From the NCBI GenBank assembly GCA_030737835.1, contig CM060849.1, positions 20,134,074-20,198,073 on the forward strand: a stretch of DNA of 64,000 nucleotides, written 5' to 3'. Of this stretch, positions 49,610 to 62,857 are shown piece after piece. Both the position numbers and the translations under genes were made by a program. This DNA comes from Acorus gramineus (Eukaryota > Streptophyta > Magnoliopsida > Acorales > Acoraceae). The notes under the pieces were generated by a model. The model saw nothing but the letters and a program-made list of their open reading frames with translations. It searched no databases and had not been told where the DNA came from. Every line of letters starts with the position of its first letter. Positions within the stretch are counted from its first letter, which is position 1.

Positions 49610-52005
49610 GGAGACCTTGAATTTTCCTTTTTTTGTAAAAAAAAAAAAAAAATGGACTCACTTCCAGTGATTTGGATCATATGGAAACCGATCAAGAACA
49701 TGTGTAGTTTTTATTAATTGATATAATGTGTTCATATTGAAACCAAGATTGACTCATGATCAATTTTGGATGGTTTTCTTTTCTTCTTTTATTCTTATAT
49801 TCTAAACAATAATATTAACATTTAAGAAATGATTTTGATTCTGGTGTGTTTTTTTATTTTTATTGTTTTGGAATTCTTTCAAGAATTTGACCGAAAGATC
49901 GACCATTGGATGCAACAATGAGTCCAACAGATTGGATTAGTCAATGCACATGAAAAGGTTTGGAAGGCTAAACCATGTTCACATTTTTTTAAGAGGGTAC
50001 GCACTATGCACACATCCCTTTCATTAAAATACGAGGATCTATTGCTTTTGGACTCTATGAGCCGTTAATATTTAAAATCAAGACATCAAGCTTTATAAAT
50101 TATATGTGGAGCCCTATGTCCCAACTATTTCCCTAACTAGTTATACACTTATACGCTCCATGCATGTGTTTTTTTTTCGTTTTTTCATAAAATATATAAT
50201 TTATCAAAGTACATATTTTATGTATTTTTTTTTTCAAAAAACATGTTTATTCACATGATCTAACACTATCCTAGATCGGAAGATCATGGCATGTAATATT
50301 TTGCCACCACCATGTGAAAAAAAAGAAAAAAAAAACATCACTAGAAATGGTGATAAAACATGATTTTATCAACAAACATCTAATTAATATATAATAACCG
50401 TTGTCGTGGTATCAAAAGACATTTATTTTCGGTCGTTTCGCAGTTTAGATTAGTCAATTTTTCGTTTTGGGTGTCTTTTCTAAATTTAGTGGGGTCAAAT
50501 GGAAACATTCATTATCTGTGGCGGGTCTCCGGCTGAGAAGGAGGAGCTTGGGTTTCAAATGAGTAGGTCTTATTTTATCTAATAAATTAAGGAAAACAAA
50601 ACATGAGTGAATTATTATGAAAGAAACCATTGATTCAAAACATTAGCATAAGGCATATGTTTTTGGGCCCGCTTTACTGGTTAAATTAGATCTTAAGCGA
50701 ATTCTTAAAGCGAATCTCATGTATATATCAATACATTTTTTTATAGATACCAGAACAATTTTTTTGATAAATATAAAAAAAAAAAAATTAAAAATAAAGT
50801 GGGATCCTACTGTTTGTGCTTTAGGAGACCACCTAGGATTAGGATCAGCTTTTTTGTTGCACCACTTTCATTTAAAACATTTATTGAGTGTTACGTTCCA
50901 TATTAGTGTGAATTAATTTACTCATAAATAAGCCCAAAGTATAATTACCTCTTACTGTTTTTGTTTGGTGTGTATGAGGGAACCAACATTAGTTGGAAAA
51001 TTTTTCAAATGCCATCATTTTTGTTTTCTAGCTAAATCCAATCACTTGATACAAGTTATAAAATAAGCTACCAATATGTTCAATGTTGGAAATAGTTCAC
51101 TAATGTTGATTATTTTTTTACCTTGAGATATATGACAAGGGCACCGGGCGATGATGATTAATATTAAAATGGGTACTTGGGAACATAAAAATATAACATG
51201 CACGGGTGCGCGACCTCGTGTCAATCCTTCCAAGACGAGTATAATATAATTTAGCTACCATATCCCAAAGAAAAGATGGGGTACTTATAATTGAAAGCAT
51301 TATCATCATGTATATATGGTTTCTGTATAATATATATTATTTTTTAAATTCCAAGATTGCACGATGTGGGGAGTGGCTTCCTTGGCAAGCATCCTTAAGT
51401 GTGAAATGCTGACTTTCAACTTTAGTCGTGCGTGTACGGTTTTTGAATATATACCTGCCATTTTTTTGTTTTGTTCGGCTCGTTTTTTATCTCTCTCACG
51501 AATTGGAATTCAAAACTATAGAATTCCAGACATTCAATTCATAGAAGAGGTCGGTTTTCAATAACTATCTAACTCCGTTTGTTTTCCTTCTCCGTCGGTT
51601 TCTTAATTCGCCAACTACATGAAAATAAATGCCTGACAAAGCATGTACCCAGTTAATTTTTTTTAACATTTTTAATGATTCAAATAAAATCATTTAATAG
51701 AACATATATTTTAATTTTTATAAAAATACATATTTTATATATGATTTTAAAAATTAAAAACATAGATGATCTATGTTTTATACAGTAAAATATGTTAAAT
51801 GTAACATTTTAATTTCTATGAAAATATGAAAAAAATAATTTTAATTTGTTTGAATTGGTTTTAAAGCTCATCCAAACTCACGGATTCCTATTTCATGTTT
51901 AGCAAAATCAATTCTATCATAATATAAAAGATCACATTATATGATATCGTAAATCTTTTAAAACTCGTTTGAATGTGCAGTACAAACGTCTACATTATAT
52001 TCTAA
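49610..52005. other. Gene-free stretch after the HD-Zip gene
   Basis: The HD-Zip 3' UTR is followed by AT-rich sequence. A dispersed-repeat copy (catttaatagaacatatatt, gtaacattttaa) lies near 51655-51830. No gene is seen. Confidence 0.45.
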
Positions 52006-52515
52006 CCCCCCGTATGACATGGAACATAAGGCAAGAATAATGAAAAATAGATAAGAATAGCTAAAAAAAGTTGTTTGTTTTGATAGAATAAACCCTGATA
52101 GTTATGTCTGGATAAGCTAGAATAAGGCCTGATAACTATTCTAAGGAAATGATGGAATAGGCCAATGGATAAAAATACCATTCTCTGTCATTTTAAAAAA
52201 TTTATCTCACCTAACAGACTCACACAGATTCCAAAAACTGTCATATCTATCAAATCAATCATATATCTCTCACACTATTCTCAGGGCGTATAATTGTCAT
52301 TTAAAAAATCATAAACTCTTATTCATCCCTTATCAACCATTTATCATCACTTTATCCAAGGTGAACCAAACAACAAAAAAGTTATTTTTACGTTTTCCAA
52401 TGAGAATAACAAAAAAGACAACCAAACAAAAAGTTGTTTATTCAGCCTGGATTGTTATCTATCCGAGTATAGCTATCGGGAGCGAATAATCTAATGTCAC
52501 ACCCCATACGGAGGG
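52006..52515. mobile_element. Diverged PIF/Harbinger-like MITE with TAA duplication
   Basis: The ends are ccccccgtatg and the complement of ccctccgtatg, flanked by TAA at 52003-52005 and 52516-52518. The interior contains ttatttttacgttttccaat, then gagaataac, matching the reverse-oriented copy at 38755-39207, so it belongs to the same superfamily group. Length 510 bp. Confidence 0.75.
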
Positions 52516-53108
52516 TAAGAATCCAGGGGTTCAATTGAAAACATTCAAAATGATTTGAATGTTAATAAGCTATATGGAGAGTGCCAAGGCCAACGAAAAA
52601 TTAGTCTAAATGTAAGTTTGTATTTTACTTATCCATCCAAATGCAGCTGGGGTTAGAATGTTAGATACACATTCAGGTGGTTTCGAAAATAGTTTGAGGA
52701 ATGCGGTTCTTGTGAATCACAAATGGGTTAGATACACATTGATACGTGGTATTTGAAAATAGTTTGGGGAAGAACTTTTCACTAAAAAATAAATTTTTAA
52801 ATTAATAATTCAGAAACATGCTTTTCTTGGATTTTAAAAAGTTTTTTTAACAATTAAAATATAATTTTCATTCTCTTCACAAACTAGTGTTTATAGTTAA
52901 TTTGAAAATGATTTCGTATTCACTCTAATCTCTGCAAAAACAGAATCTTGAAACGCAAGTCTAACCTATTTTCAAATGAGACAGAATCCAGTCCTTTCAA
53001 TTCCCACCAATAAATTTGACATCAATTTATTGCCATAGACTGTCAATTCTTTTGTGAGGAAACCGTGTTTAAGGGATTCATTGAAGGTCCGAGTGGCTTA
53101 CAACTTAA
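52516..53108. other. AT-rich spacer, nothing recognised
   Basis: The phrase tagatacacattgatacgtg/tagatacacattcaggtggt repeats around 52670 and 52735, hinting at a small local duplication. Otherwise nothing is supported. Confidence 0.4.
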
Positions 53109-53562
53109 AGTTCCGTTTAGATACAGAATAGAACTTATTTTTGAGTATATGATTATTCTGGCATAAATGTATATAAATAAAGATAAAGTGATTTTATGTT
53201 TGGTTGTGTTTTGAATTATTCTCGTTAGGAAACGTAATAATAGAATTTTTGTTATTTGAATAAAATGTGAATAAAGTGTAGATAAAGATTTAAAAAAGAT
53301 GAAAAAATGATAATAGTTGATTTAACATGTGATTTATAAGAGGTGATGACAGCTGATTTGACAATGGGCCCACATATTCTTTGGGTGGAATAACCTGGAA
53401 AAACTTTAATTCTACATGTTTCATAGAATGGCTATCCACCTTTATGACAAGTTATTCAAGCAAAGATTATCCTTGAGTATCCAACCCTCCCAAACAACCA
53501 AAATCAGTTATCCCATTTTATTCCAAGATATCCACACCCTTATTCTATATCCAAACGGGGGC
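53109..53562. mobile_element. PIF/Harbinger-like MITE (TAA family), copy 4
   Basis: The ends agttccgtttagatacagaa and the complement of gcccccgtttggatatagaa are flanked by TAA at 53106-53108 and 53563-53565. The core is tgatttaacatgtgatttat, then aagaggtgatgacagctg and gggcccacatattctttggg. It is the best-preserved of four copies of similar length (about 375-455 bp). Non-coding. Confidence 0.85.
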
Positions 53563-53704
53563 TAAAAGTACTATAGATGGATTGGCAACTCCATGTACCT
53601 AACAAAGTTGGGGGCAAATAAGGATCCATAGTATATATTTCACTATCATAGTGAATTACTCAAATTTTTTTTCATGTTTTCATCATGAAAAAAACAAACA
53701 CTAA

Positions 53705-53945
53705 TATGTCTCAGTATGTATATACTTCATTTCATGCACTTTAAAAAGTAAGCATATGATTTATTTATTTTTTAAAAAAAAGAGGATGGACTACAATTAG
53801 GGTTGCAATAAGGGATGCGTATATTATCTCAGTATGTATATACTTCATTTTATATAACAACATGTACTTTAAAAAGTGAACATATGATTTTTTTTTTTTA
53901 AAAAAAAAATGGACTATAATTAGGATTGTAACAAGGACTGCGTGT
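53705..53945 (+). repeat. ~120-bp tandem duplication
   Basis: The two copies, about 53705-53828 and 53829-53945, share tctcagtatgtatatacttc, ctttaaaaagt and tggacta(c/t)aattagg. The copies end in (a/g)aggga(t/c)tgcgt-like text followed by an (AT)n run. Confidence 0.7.
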
Positions 53946-55204
53946 ATATATATATATATATATTTTTAACCCTTGAATGTGATAGGAATGAGTACACTCA
54001 ATAAACATTTTTCTTAAATGGTATTAATTTATTTAAAGCATACTTTAAAAAAAATAAGAACAGTTAAAGGGATTGCTCGAGACCTATAGAAGGCCAAAAT
54101 CATGACGTAAACCTAGCCATTGAAAACTGAGGAGACATGATTAGCTCATTTCCTTGATTGGATCCCATTCCTTCCTGTCTCCCGATCTCTAAATTACTCT
54201 TCTATCATTCCAACTTAAAATGTTTTCACTTCCTCTTCACATTAATAATTTTTTAAAAGATATATTGAATGAATGATGGTGATCCATATGACATCATCAT
54301 ATTTTTATTTTAATTATTTTTTATTAGATTTAGAATCAGATAATCATGAAATATATGTGATAAATAACTAATTTCAGATCAAATATGAGTTTTAAAATTC
54401 GATCTCATTTTCTTTTATGAAATAGTTATTTATAAGAAAAACCTATTTCACAGTCATAAATATATATCTAAAATCTCTTTCTAATGCGATATTAATTACC
54501 CCAATAAGAGCTATACTTGAAAATTTATATATTTTTTAAAGAAGTTCAAAAAATAATTTAATTCTTAGTTTTTTTTATACTTGTATATAAATTGGATAAC
54601 ATCACCAATCCACCGAATCTTATCTATTTGAGCGATAATGTTGGTTTTAGAGTACAAGGTTGATTGAGGGGCATATATACAAAAAAAACTTAATTTCAGT
54701 TGTTCCGTATCTCTTTTATGTGTAATTTTAAAATAAATTTTATAAACAATTTAATTAATCATTTTTAAAAATTTTACAAATATCATTTATGTATATATAA
54801 CATGATATATTATGTAACATATACATAGACTAAAAAAAACTGAGAGGATTGGTTATAAATGATTTTTTTTAAATATTATTTTAATTTATATACGAAAAAA
54901 CTAGTTTAATCTAATTGGTTACAATGCCAAAAGCCTTTTGAAAGGCTTTTGTTCCCTAACAAAAAGGAGCATGTAAAGGTGTATATTAGTTACCGACTCA
55001 CCGAAAAATTAAAGCGGTTGTCAAACGAGTTCACTGAAAGCCAGCATGAATACTCTTCAGATTGGTCAGGTTGAACAGCAAAGAATTTACAATTATAGAT
55101 AACAACATCAGGTGATAAAAAAGAAGTATCAAATATATTTGATGAATGTAATTGATCTATTCTCTAAGATATAACAAAGTCGACAATTAGCCTAAAATAA
55201 TCGG
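53946..55204. other. AT-rich gene-free stretch and 3' flank of the TBL gene
   Basis: It holds low-complexity sequence and a 26-bp imperfect palindrome near 54930 (aaaagccttttgaaaggctttt). It probably includes the TBL 3' UTR at its right end. Confidence 0.45.
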
Positions 55205-58200
55205 TCACCTCAACCTTTGATTCCATGCTGGTTTTTGTCTCATGACAAGGCTGGCGTATATGAGCTCGTTCCATGCATCTGGGACCCCAGGAAGACACCA
55301 GTGGCTGCAGTCTTGCCGTCTTAATGACACCTTTTGACCATATGCGAGTTTCTTCCTGTAAATCGATGGGTGACCATCCTTGCGGAAGTTGGTCAATTTC
55401 GTGACGTTCAAAAGGATCACAGGGACTCTCATTTCGTGGATAACGTCTTCAACAATCCTCATTTTCATAGGGTAGCTATCAAGGAAGGCTCCACTTAAGA
55501 TCGGCTCTGTCTCTCCACTACACGTTCCACCAGAGTCCCAGTCTCCTCCTCTGGTGAATATGACAATATCTTGATCAGATTTTTTTCTTGGTACAAGATC
55601 CCTATTGGGTTATAAAGTCTCTAACATACAGTGAGTATACTCGGAAGACTGAGCCATCATGCACCCAGATCTGACTGAGGAGCATAAGCCCACAAAACAC
55701 AGGGCTATACACAATTTTTGCAGTCTTGCAAAAATTGCAAGACTCAGAACCTGGGTCCCCCAAAGGGGGAGGTGTCCCATGAACCATTAGGCGATTGGTC
55801 CAAGGAACAACAATATCTTGATCAGATTGAATACCGAAACAAACATGATAAATAATTATGAAAATGATGCAGGAGTATTGCCTGAAATGAGCAGTTGAGT
55901 ATCCTCTGTAGAAGACCAGTTTCTTTGCAGGGTTTATGTTTTTGTTGATCCAGCTTCCCCAAGTACTCATGGCTCTCTTATATGCTTCAACAGCATCAAA
56001 TTTTGGATAGACAGTATCACCTTCCTGATAGTAGTCCTTCCTGCGATTGATTAGAGACATCATTGTACTGAAATGCTGCTGTGCTACACGATTAAAGTTC
56101 TGTTTGTTTTCCAAGTGTAAATTGCATGATAAATTGATAAGCAAGGGGTATCTATTATCAGGCCTTGTAATGTATAAAAGAAGGCTAAACTTACCCTTTA
56201 GATGTTTTTCCGTGAGTCCACCAGTGGCCGGTATTGAAAATCAGAATGTCAGCATGCTTCCATCGAGCAGCCGACTTGTCAATGCGATCTATCTGCAGAC
56301 TTGGCCTTGATTTTCCCTGTGCTGTAAGGTGGGTTCCTTCCCTAACGAGGAAATGCGAGCGACAGAACTCTACAGTGCAGTTAAAATCCTGTTTATTTAT
56401 AATGTCAGCAAAAAAACTTCAATTTATCAAGGTCATATCCAATGTTGAAGCAACCTTGAGCAATTGAAGTTAATTTCAGTATGTTCTTTGATGTCATGTA
56501 TGGATGTTGAAATTTTGACATTAGCTCCATGAAATTGTTTACCCGTACAAGAAATTTTGTTTTCAATCTATCATTATTCTTATTTTTTATCCAAAATTTA
56601 TTATATTTTGTGGAAAACAGCAAAGACAATGTGCTAAACAAGATGATGATGATCCTCACACTGGTCAGAGCACTGTAAAATGAAACTGCCCAAATGGTAA
56701 TTTAGTGCATAAACAAAATTGAATTTTCCTACCTGACAAAGAGAAACTTTCAAATGCCACTAGTATATTAACAAAACTGAAAAGAAAAAAAAAGCATACT
56801 GCAATGCAATTATATTTGTCCATCCTCAAATGGAAACAATTAGGATATCAATAACAAGTAGTTTCCAAACAAACTTTGGTATCACAGCATGATAAAAGTC
56901 AAATTTGCAACATCTGAGGTTTTAAATTCATTTTTTCATGATTATTTGATTTAGCATATGACATTTAACCTTGAAGTGGCATTATGAGGTAACTTAAGGA
57001 AACATGCCATTTTGTAAAATTTGGATTGAATTTCCACCGAACCAGAAGTCTCTGATCTAGACTAATCATGCAAGACCCCAACAATCCACATTGCATTCTA
57101 AATTTTACGTAAATAAAAATGATGATTGAAAGAATCAATAATTTACCGCAAATTGAAAGATAAAGTATCCTCGCCCTTTAGTTATTTTATAGCCTCGTGT
57201 CTCATACATCCGGCTCTTGTCAGGCAGCGCTTCTCGTAGAAGGCACAACATTGATTCAAATTGGTTGCGGTTCACAGAGTCCCCAACTAGCATCATCCTT
57301 TTACCTCTTAGCCTCTCCAAAAACTCTGTTGCGTTAAACCTACAAGCCATGTATGAGGAAAGAAAAAAAAAATCATGCACTTCTAATCATCATAATCAAC
57401 ACAAGATAATATCATATGTAATGAACTAGATGAAGAATCAGCTGTTCAAGGACATCCTGTGAAATAGTCAAGTTCTCAAACTTCATTACCAATTTACCAT
57501 GAATGAATTTCGGGATAGCGTTTAATTATTCTCACTTTTACTATCAATCTAACATTTTTGTATTCATGCGAGCTCTTGTCTGCATATAAATATTCCTTTT
57601 ATGTGTACCTAAATTTCTCTCTGAGAAAGAGGAAAAAAAGAAGAAAAAGAAGCAAACTTTTGTCACAAGTAAGTTAGATCAGGCTAGGCTCATGCTGTTT
57701 CTAACCACCAACACAGTGTTTCCAGATTCGACATGGAAAATAACTCAAATCAATAACTGATCACATATCTAATCAGCTTGTGGGTTGAACTCATGGTACA
57801 TCACAGCAAGGTCTGCAGTCTGCCACATCAATGATTAATTTGGCGCTTGCTTAGTGCAAAAAAGTGGGTTGTTATCAGTCACACACACTAAATGTGAAGA
57901 ATCAAGAAAGATTCTAAATGAGGGTTGATCCAATGACCCAAAAATTGACTAATTTTCTGACCCAATTTCATTTCGTACCGATCATAAGAGGACATGCCAT
58001 TCTATCAGTTAATACTGAGTGTTATCTTTTTTGGGATTGATCCACCTCAGATTCGATCACTGGGTAGGGGTCCAGATTTTGGCTATTAAAAAAAAATCTT
58101 CTTCTTTCTAAATTTAGATAGATAACAAACATGCTATGTTTCAAACTTTCAATCGCACCAACCTTCACACTTTCAGCATCATACATTATTTTTCAGCATC

Positions 58201-59017
58201 CATCAATGGGCCACAAATCCTCATGTCACATTCAATCTTTGCATTGCTGTCAATGAAAGATGAAATATAAATGAAGCATTTATGTCTTCAAGTGTTGCAG
58301 CATCAAAAAGACTACTAATGATTCAATTAATGAGTGGCATTCTTGGAATATAGGTCTCACGATTCAAAAACATCCAAACATTGCAAAAAAAAAATCAGCT
58401 TTTTTTTTTAAAAAAAAAGAAACAGTTACTCACCTGGGAAGATCACAGCCGTCCGGTTTCCATCTCCACTTCAGGTAACCCGAATCCGGCCGTCCGTTCT
58501 CCTGGCAAGTGAAGGCCTCGTCCACGTAAGGGCAAGATCCCGGCCTGTACAGCGGGTACTCTTCGTCCCTCGTCCATGTCCCTTGGAACAGATCACACTC
58601 ACCTCCAACTTGATCATCGTCTCTGTCATTGATGTTGTTGCCGTTCTCTTCTTCATTGACTATTTGAACATTCACCTTCTCATCGGACGGTTCAGTCTCT
58701 CCAGTGTCGTCGGGATCGACGGATCCGACATCGTCTTCATCTCCACCGTCCGAATCGGCGGGAGCCGGGGAGGTCGGCTGCGGCGTCGGAGGTGCAAATG
58801 AAGACTTGGAGAGAGAAGGGAAATCTAGAGCGAGGAGTGGTTGCGGGGGTTCTGATGAGGGGGAGATCGGGAGATTTGAAGTGGCATTGGAGCTGTAGAA
58901 GGAGAGGTTGGGCTTCAGAGAGCGCTTGTTGGAGGAGAAGAGGAGGAGGAAGAAGAGGAGGATGAGTGCAAAGGAGGAGAAGTATAAGGCGGAGCAACGG
59001 TTCAACTGCAGTGACAT
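55205..59017 (-). CDS. Trichome birefringence-like (TBL/DUF231) polysaccharide O-acetyltransferase
   Basis: Minus-strand exons 59017-58434, 57339-57147, 56388-56195, 56040-55882, 55550-55205 give 491 aa. The start [15 protein letters not shown] leads into a transmembrane helix (residues 12-28) of a type II Golgi protein. A long Pro/Ser then acidic stem follows. The TBL domain starts at [17 protein letters not shown]. The GDS motif is in [17 protein letters not shown]; the DxxH motif is in [15 protein letters not shown] near the C-terminus. Family members O-acetylate xylan, pectin or mannan. The sequence suits the TBR/TBL1-6-like group as remembered; the acceptor polymer is not deducible. Intron 4 starts with GC (CAG|GCAATA at 55881) and holds a SINE. 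All exon phases agree. Confidence 0.93.
55582..55809 (-). mobile_element. tRNA-derived SINE, copy 2, with perfect 19-bp target-site duplication
   Basis: Flanked by identical acaatatcttgatcagatt at 55563-55581 and 55810-55828. Read on the minus strand, the head has the A-box-like cgcctaatggttcatggg, ccccctttgggggaccc and a B-box-like ggttctgagtc. The tail is short poly(A) (T-run at 55582 on the plus strand). It sits inside intron 4 of the TBL gene in the sense of that gene. It shares the head with 12431-12624. Confidence 0.85.
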
Positions 59018-62000
59018 CGATGAATGAAAATGGGGGAAATAAATAAAAAGGTGACTCGATCGATCGGTTTATTCTGAAATTGTTTGAATAATTGCACCGT
59101 CGGAACAATTTGATAAACGGAAAGTGCTCCCGTCATTCGATTAGTGTGTTTTAGGACCGAGTGATGGCTGACGAGGATCAGGTTAGATTAACCGGTTCCG
59201 GCGGAGCAGTGGAACCACAACAATTTTTAATAAATATAAAAAAATTAACTAGATATATAAAATATCTAAAGAGATATATATCACTGTATCATTATTAAGA
59301 CATATAAACTATTTGTGAGATTGTACACACAAACTGTGTGTAATAGCCCAGAAAATTAAACAATACAATTCATATTAAAAAGAAGATTAGACTGTGCATG
59401 TCCCATTATGCTTGTACCAACACATGAAAACATTTGCTTTATAGTTTGGCTTATTGAAAACCGGTTTGGAGTGGAGTTTGAAGAAAATAAGTTTTTCAAA
59501 CATAAAAAAAAAAAATCTACACATTAATTTAAAATTGTAGACATTTTTTTATCAAAAATTGATCGAAAGCTAGCTTTTCTAGAATAGATCGATGGAGAAA
59601 TAGCTTTGCACGAACTCAATTTTAAACCTAACATTTGGTAAAAAGCTAACATCCAAACCTATTTTTAAACTGAGCCTTAGATCTCATTCATTTAAGAGAT
59701 ATTAAGCTCTATTATGAGTGATGATATATAATGTATTGCAATGTGGAGTCTTATATTAACATAATTTTTTTTAAGATTTGGTGCCCCATGTGTATGATAC
59801 CCCGACCTCCTTTAATTTACGGTGTCGACTTAATCAAAACTCGAATTAGCTTGAATTGTTACACTATTCAAAAGTTTTATGTCTCTCCACACACAATGAT
59901 GTTTAAGAATTATTGACACAACGGCTTTTTCAGGGTTAGATCTCACACATATATAATGAGCAAAAGAACAAAAAATCAACATAAGATAATACAATAATTT
60001 ATGTGGTTTGGTAAAAGTTACCTATCTATGAAGTAGACCAGTAAAAAAATTCACTCAAATAATCGAATTAAAAAAATCTTTCAACATCTTTCCTCAACAC
60101 CACCCCCTTTCTCTACAAAAAAAGCATATACACGACTAATGTTTCTTACAAAAAAATAAAATTTCACTTAACCCTGATAAGGAAGAAACAAAATAAAATG
60201 GACAAAAAAATTTACAAAAATAAGATATAAATTAAATATCTCCTCCGCACCGTCCCTAGTTTTTTTCAAAAAAAGAGGTCCGACGTTAAGCACCCGTGAA
60301 CAAATCTTTTATACCATTACGTTGATTTCAATCTTCTTAATTGTTCGAAAAAATAGGGGAATTCTATCTGGCTTTGATTTATAGATTCACATTGATTGTA
60401 TGTATCAGCATCTATAATATCTATTCCAGTACTGTTCTGGTTGTGGTTTTGTTTTTTTTTTTTTTTTTATCATATTAGACTCTTAAAAAAGTCGTCCAAA
60501 AAATCAAATCCAATAACAATCTAAAAAAAAAATTCTGAAAATTTACCACAAAAATGAAGCTGTTGATTCAATTATGAGCGTTCAAATGTGATATAGTAAA
60601 AAAAGGAAAAAAAATCGCAATTGAATGCCCCCCACACGCGGTTCCAAAGATGGAAGTGTTAACGGTTTGCATTAATTTCGCTTGAGAAGTTATTAAAAAT
60701 GGAATAATATGACTCATAGTTCAACTAAGATCATATAAAGAGTCGATTGATATGTAACTGATTGAGAATAACTTTTCAGCAAATGTAACTAACTATTATA
60801 ATAAATTGTGAACAACCTGGGAAATTTTTTTTTCACGAAAATGAATGGACGATTCAAATGTTGAAATTCAAAAAAGAAAAAAAAAAATTTGAATGCCCAG
60901 ATGCGTGATTCTAGAAATTAATTATCGTCTCATTTTCTTAATTGCCCCATTAATTACGGTAAACATTAACTATCACACTTAAAAGGTATTTTGAATAATC
61001 TAATCTATGCCATATCATGGGACTTACGAAGGCCTATGAAATAGGACTTATCAATCATTTTCCTTGAAAAAACTAACTTAAGGAAAGCATCAAAATAATG
61101 GTCGTTAAAATTAAAATAAACCAAAATCTCCTTAAAAACTGAAACTTGCACTATAAAAACGACTACAAAAGATCGCAAAAACTAAAAAGTGATTTTATAA
61201 ATCACCAAAAATGAGAGACCCAAAATCCCATTAAAAAAAAAGTATCTCAAATTTTGTTAAAAAAAGGTACAAACCCATCACCATACCTCTGAAAAATTGT
61301 AAGCGCGCTCATTCAATCTTACATATCTTGTCAGTCGATATATATATCTCCTTAATTTTTTTTTATATTTGTTAAAAATTAGTTCATTCAAATTCAAATG
61401 GGGTGATATACACTTTTCTAACAAAATATACACCTCATCAGTTGAAATCTACTATTTAAAAAATTAAAACACATGTGAACTATCCATGAGACTGCATTTG
61501 AGATTGTACCTAAAATTATCCAATTTTTTTAATACTCATACCCATAAAATAAATTTCAAATGATGACAACTTTTAGTTTCATTTTATTTTCTCTTCATGG
61601 AAACAATAATTTAAAACCGAATCGTTCAATGAACTTGAAAAATCAACGCGTCAAAGGTCATTAATTCAATCGTCAGATCAAACCAAGCTTGAACCGTAAC
61701 ATAATTATAATATAATAAATATATTAATTATCAACACTACATAAAAAATATGAAATATTTTATAAAAAATCTACATAAATTTTTTATTTAACATTATAAC
61801 AAGATTTGAGTGTATAAAATCTAAACATTTTATTCGATTACATATTTTATCAAATAATTAATCACAGTTTCTATGAATAAAGAATAGATTGGCTTAACCA
61901 ACCCGTGTCAATTCACAAAAAAGTCGATTCAACCAGTAGATTGATTGGGTTTTACTGTTTTTTTATATCATATGGTTTTAAGGGTAAAGTACTGAACCGG

Positions 62001-62227
62001 AATTAAAGCAGGAGAAAGTTTAACTTGTTCAACCGGCCTGGTTGAGTTTTAAAACATTGCATCGAAAGAGTTTCTCTCTTTATTTTCCTCTAGGTCTATT
62101 GGAAAAAAAAAAGCAATATTAGTTTGATGAACACAAAAACCTATACCCATGGTTTTATGGTTATGGGGTCCAGATCCAACTTGTGCGGTCCTCTTATGTA
62201 ACGCGATCATAGACAGTTCGATCAACA
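59018..62227. other. TBL upstream region, then gene-free AT-rich sequence
   Basis: The first few hundred bases should include the TBL promoter; no TATA box is clear. About 59970-60060 contains atttatgtggtttggtaaaa and ctatgaagtagacc-like text common in plant repeats, and a copy of the gaaatct/tatacacctcat repeat lies near 61380-61520. No gene is seen. Confidence 0.45.
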
Positions 62228-62857
62228 TTGAGGACTACCGAATAGATTATAATGATTGATTTATTCCTTGTTTTAGGATATATATTTGGATTTCAATTTA
62301 AATTTTGAATTTAAATATTAGTTAGGATTTCATGAGCATTTATTTGTGATTTAATGAGATTTGTTGAGATCTTAGTTTGTTAAGGACTCTCTGCGGCTTG
62401 TAATCACATAATTAATTCAGATTTGGTTAATGTAATTTTATTTTTTCTACTGTATTTTTGTTATCACAGGGATCAATTGGTATTAGAGTCTGTTGATTCC
62501 TAAAAACACCAGAAATGATGAAAATCTATATATTTGGTAATTCTTTCAAGATAACAAAATTACAGAGAAAATAAAATTATATTAACAAAATTTGAATTAA
62601 TTATATGATCAAAAGTCTATTTATAAGCAGAGAATCTTTAATAAACTAGGTTCTCAACAAAACTTTTTAAATCTCTCAAATCACAAATAAACGTTGATTA
62701 GATCCTAATTAATATTTAAATTAGAATTTAAATTCAAAATTTAAATTTAAATTCAAATACAAATATAAATCTTAAAACAAGAAAAGAAATTCGAACAAAC
62801 TTAAAAATTATTAAAATTGTAAATCAATTATAAGCATCCATTTGTAGTCTTCAATCT
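62228..62857. mobile_element. Inverted pair of LTR-like arms with a primer-site-like centre
   Basis: The left arm, about 62228-62505, and right arm, about 62510-62857, are inverted copies. Both contain aatttaaattttgaatttaa, catttatttgtgattt or its variant, and a ttgttatc end. After the left arm comes ttggtattagag, close to the initiator-tRNA-Met primer-binding site of plant LTR retrotransposons. It is a broken fossil, probably Copia-type, with no genes; copies are perhaps 80% alike, so it is fairly old. Confidence 0.5.

Noticed and set aside
55602-56144. 180-residue minus-strand open frame overlapping the TBL gene
   Set aside because: It is TBL exon 4 read through into intron 4 and the SINE on one side and intron 3 on the other. 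The spliced model keeps the family sequence.
59960-60120. Copia-like text (atttatgtggtttggtaaaa)
   Set aside because: It is a short phrase common in many plant repeats, with no ends, PBS or coding part nearby, so no element is called.
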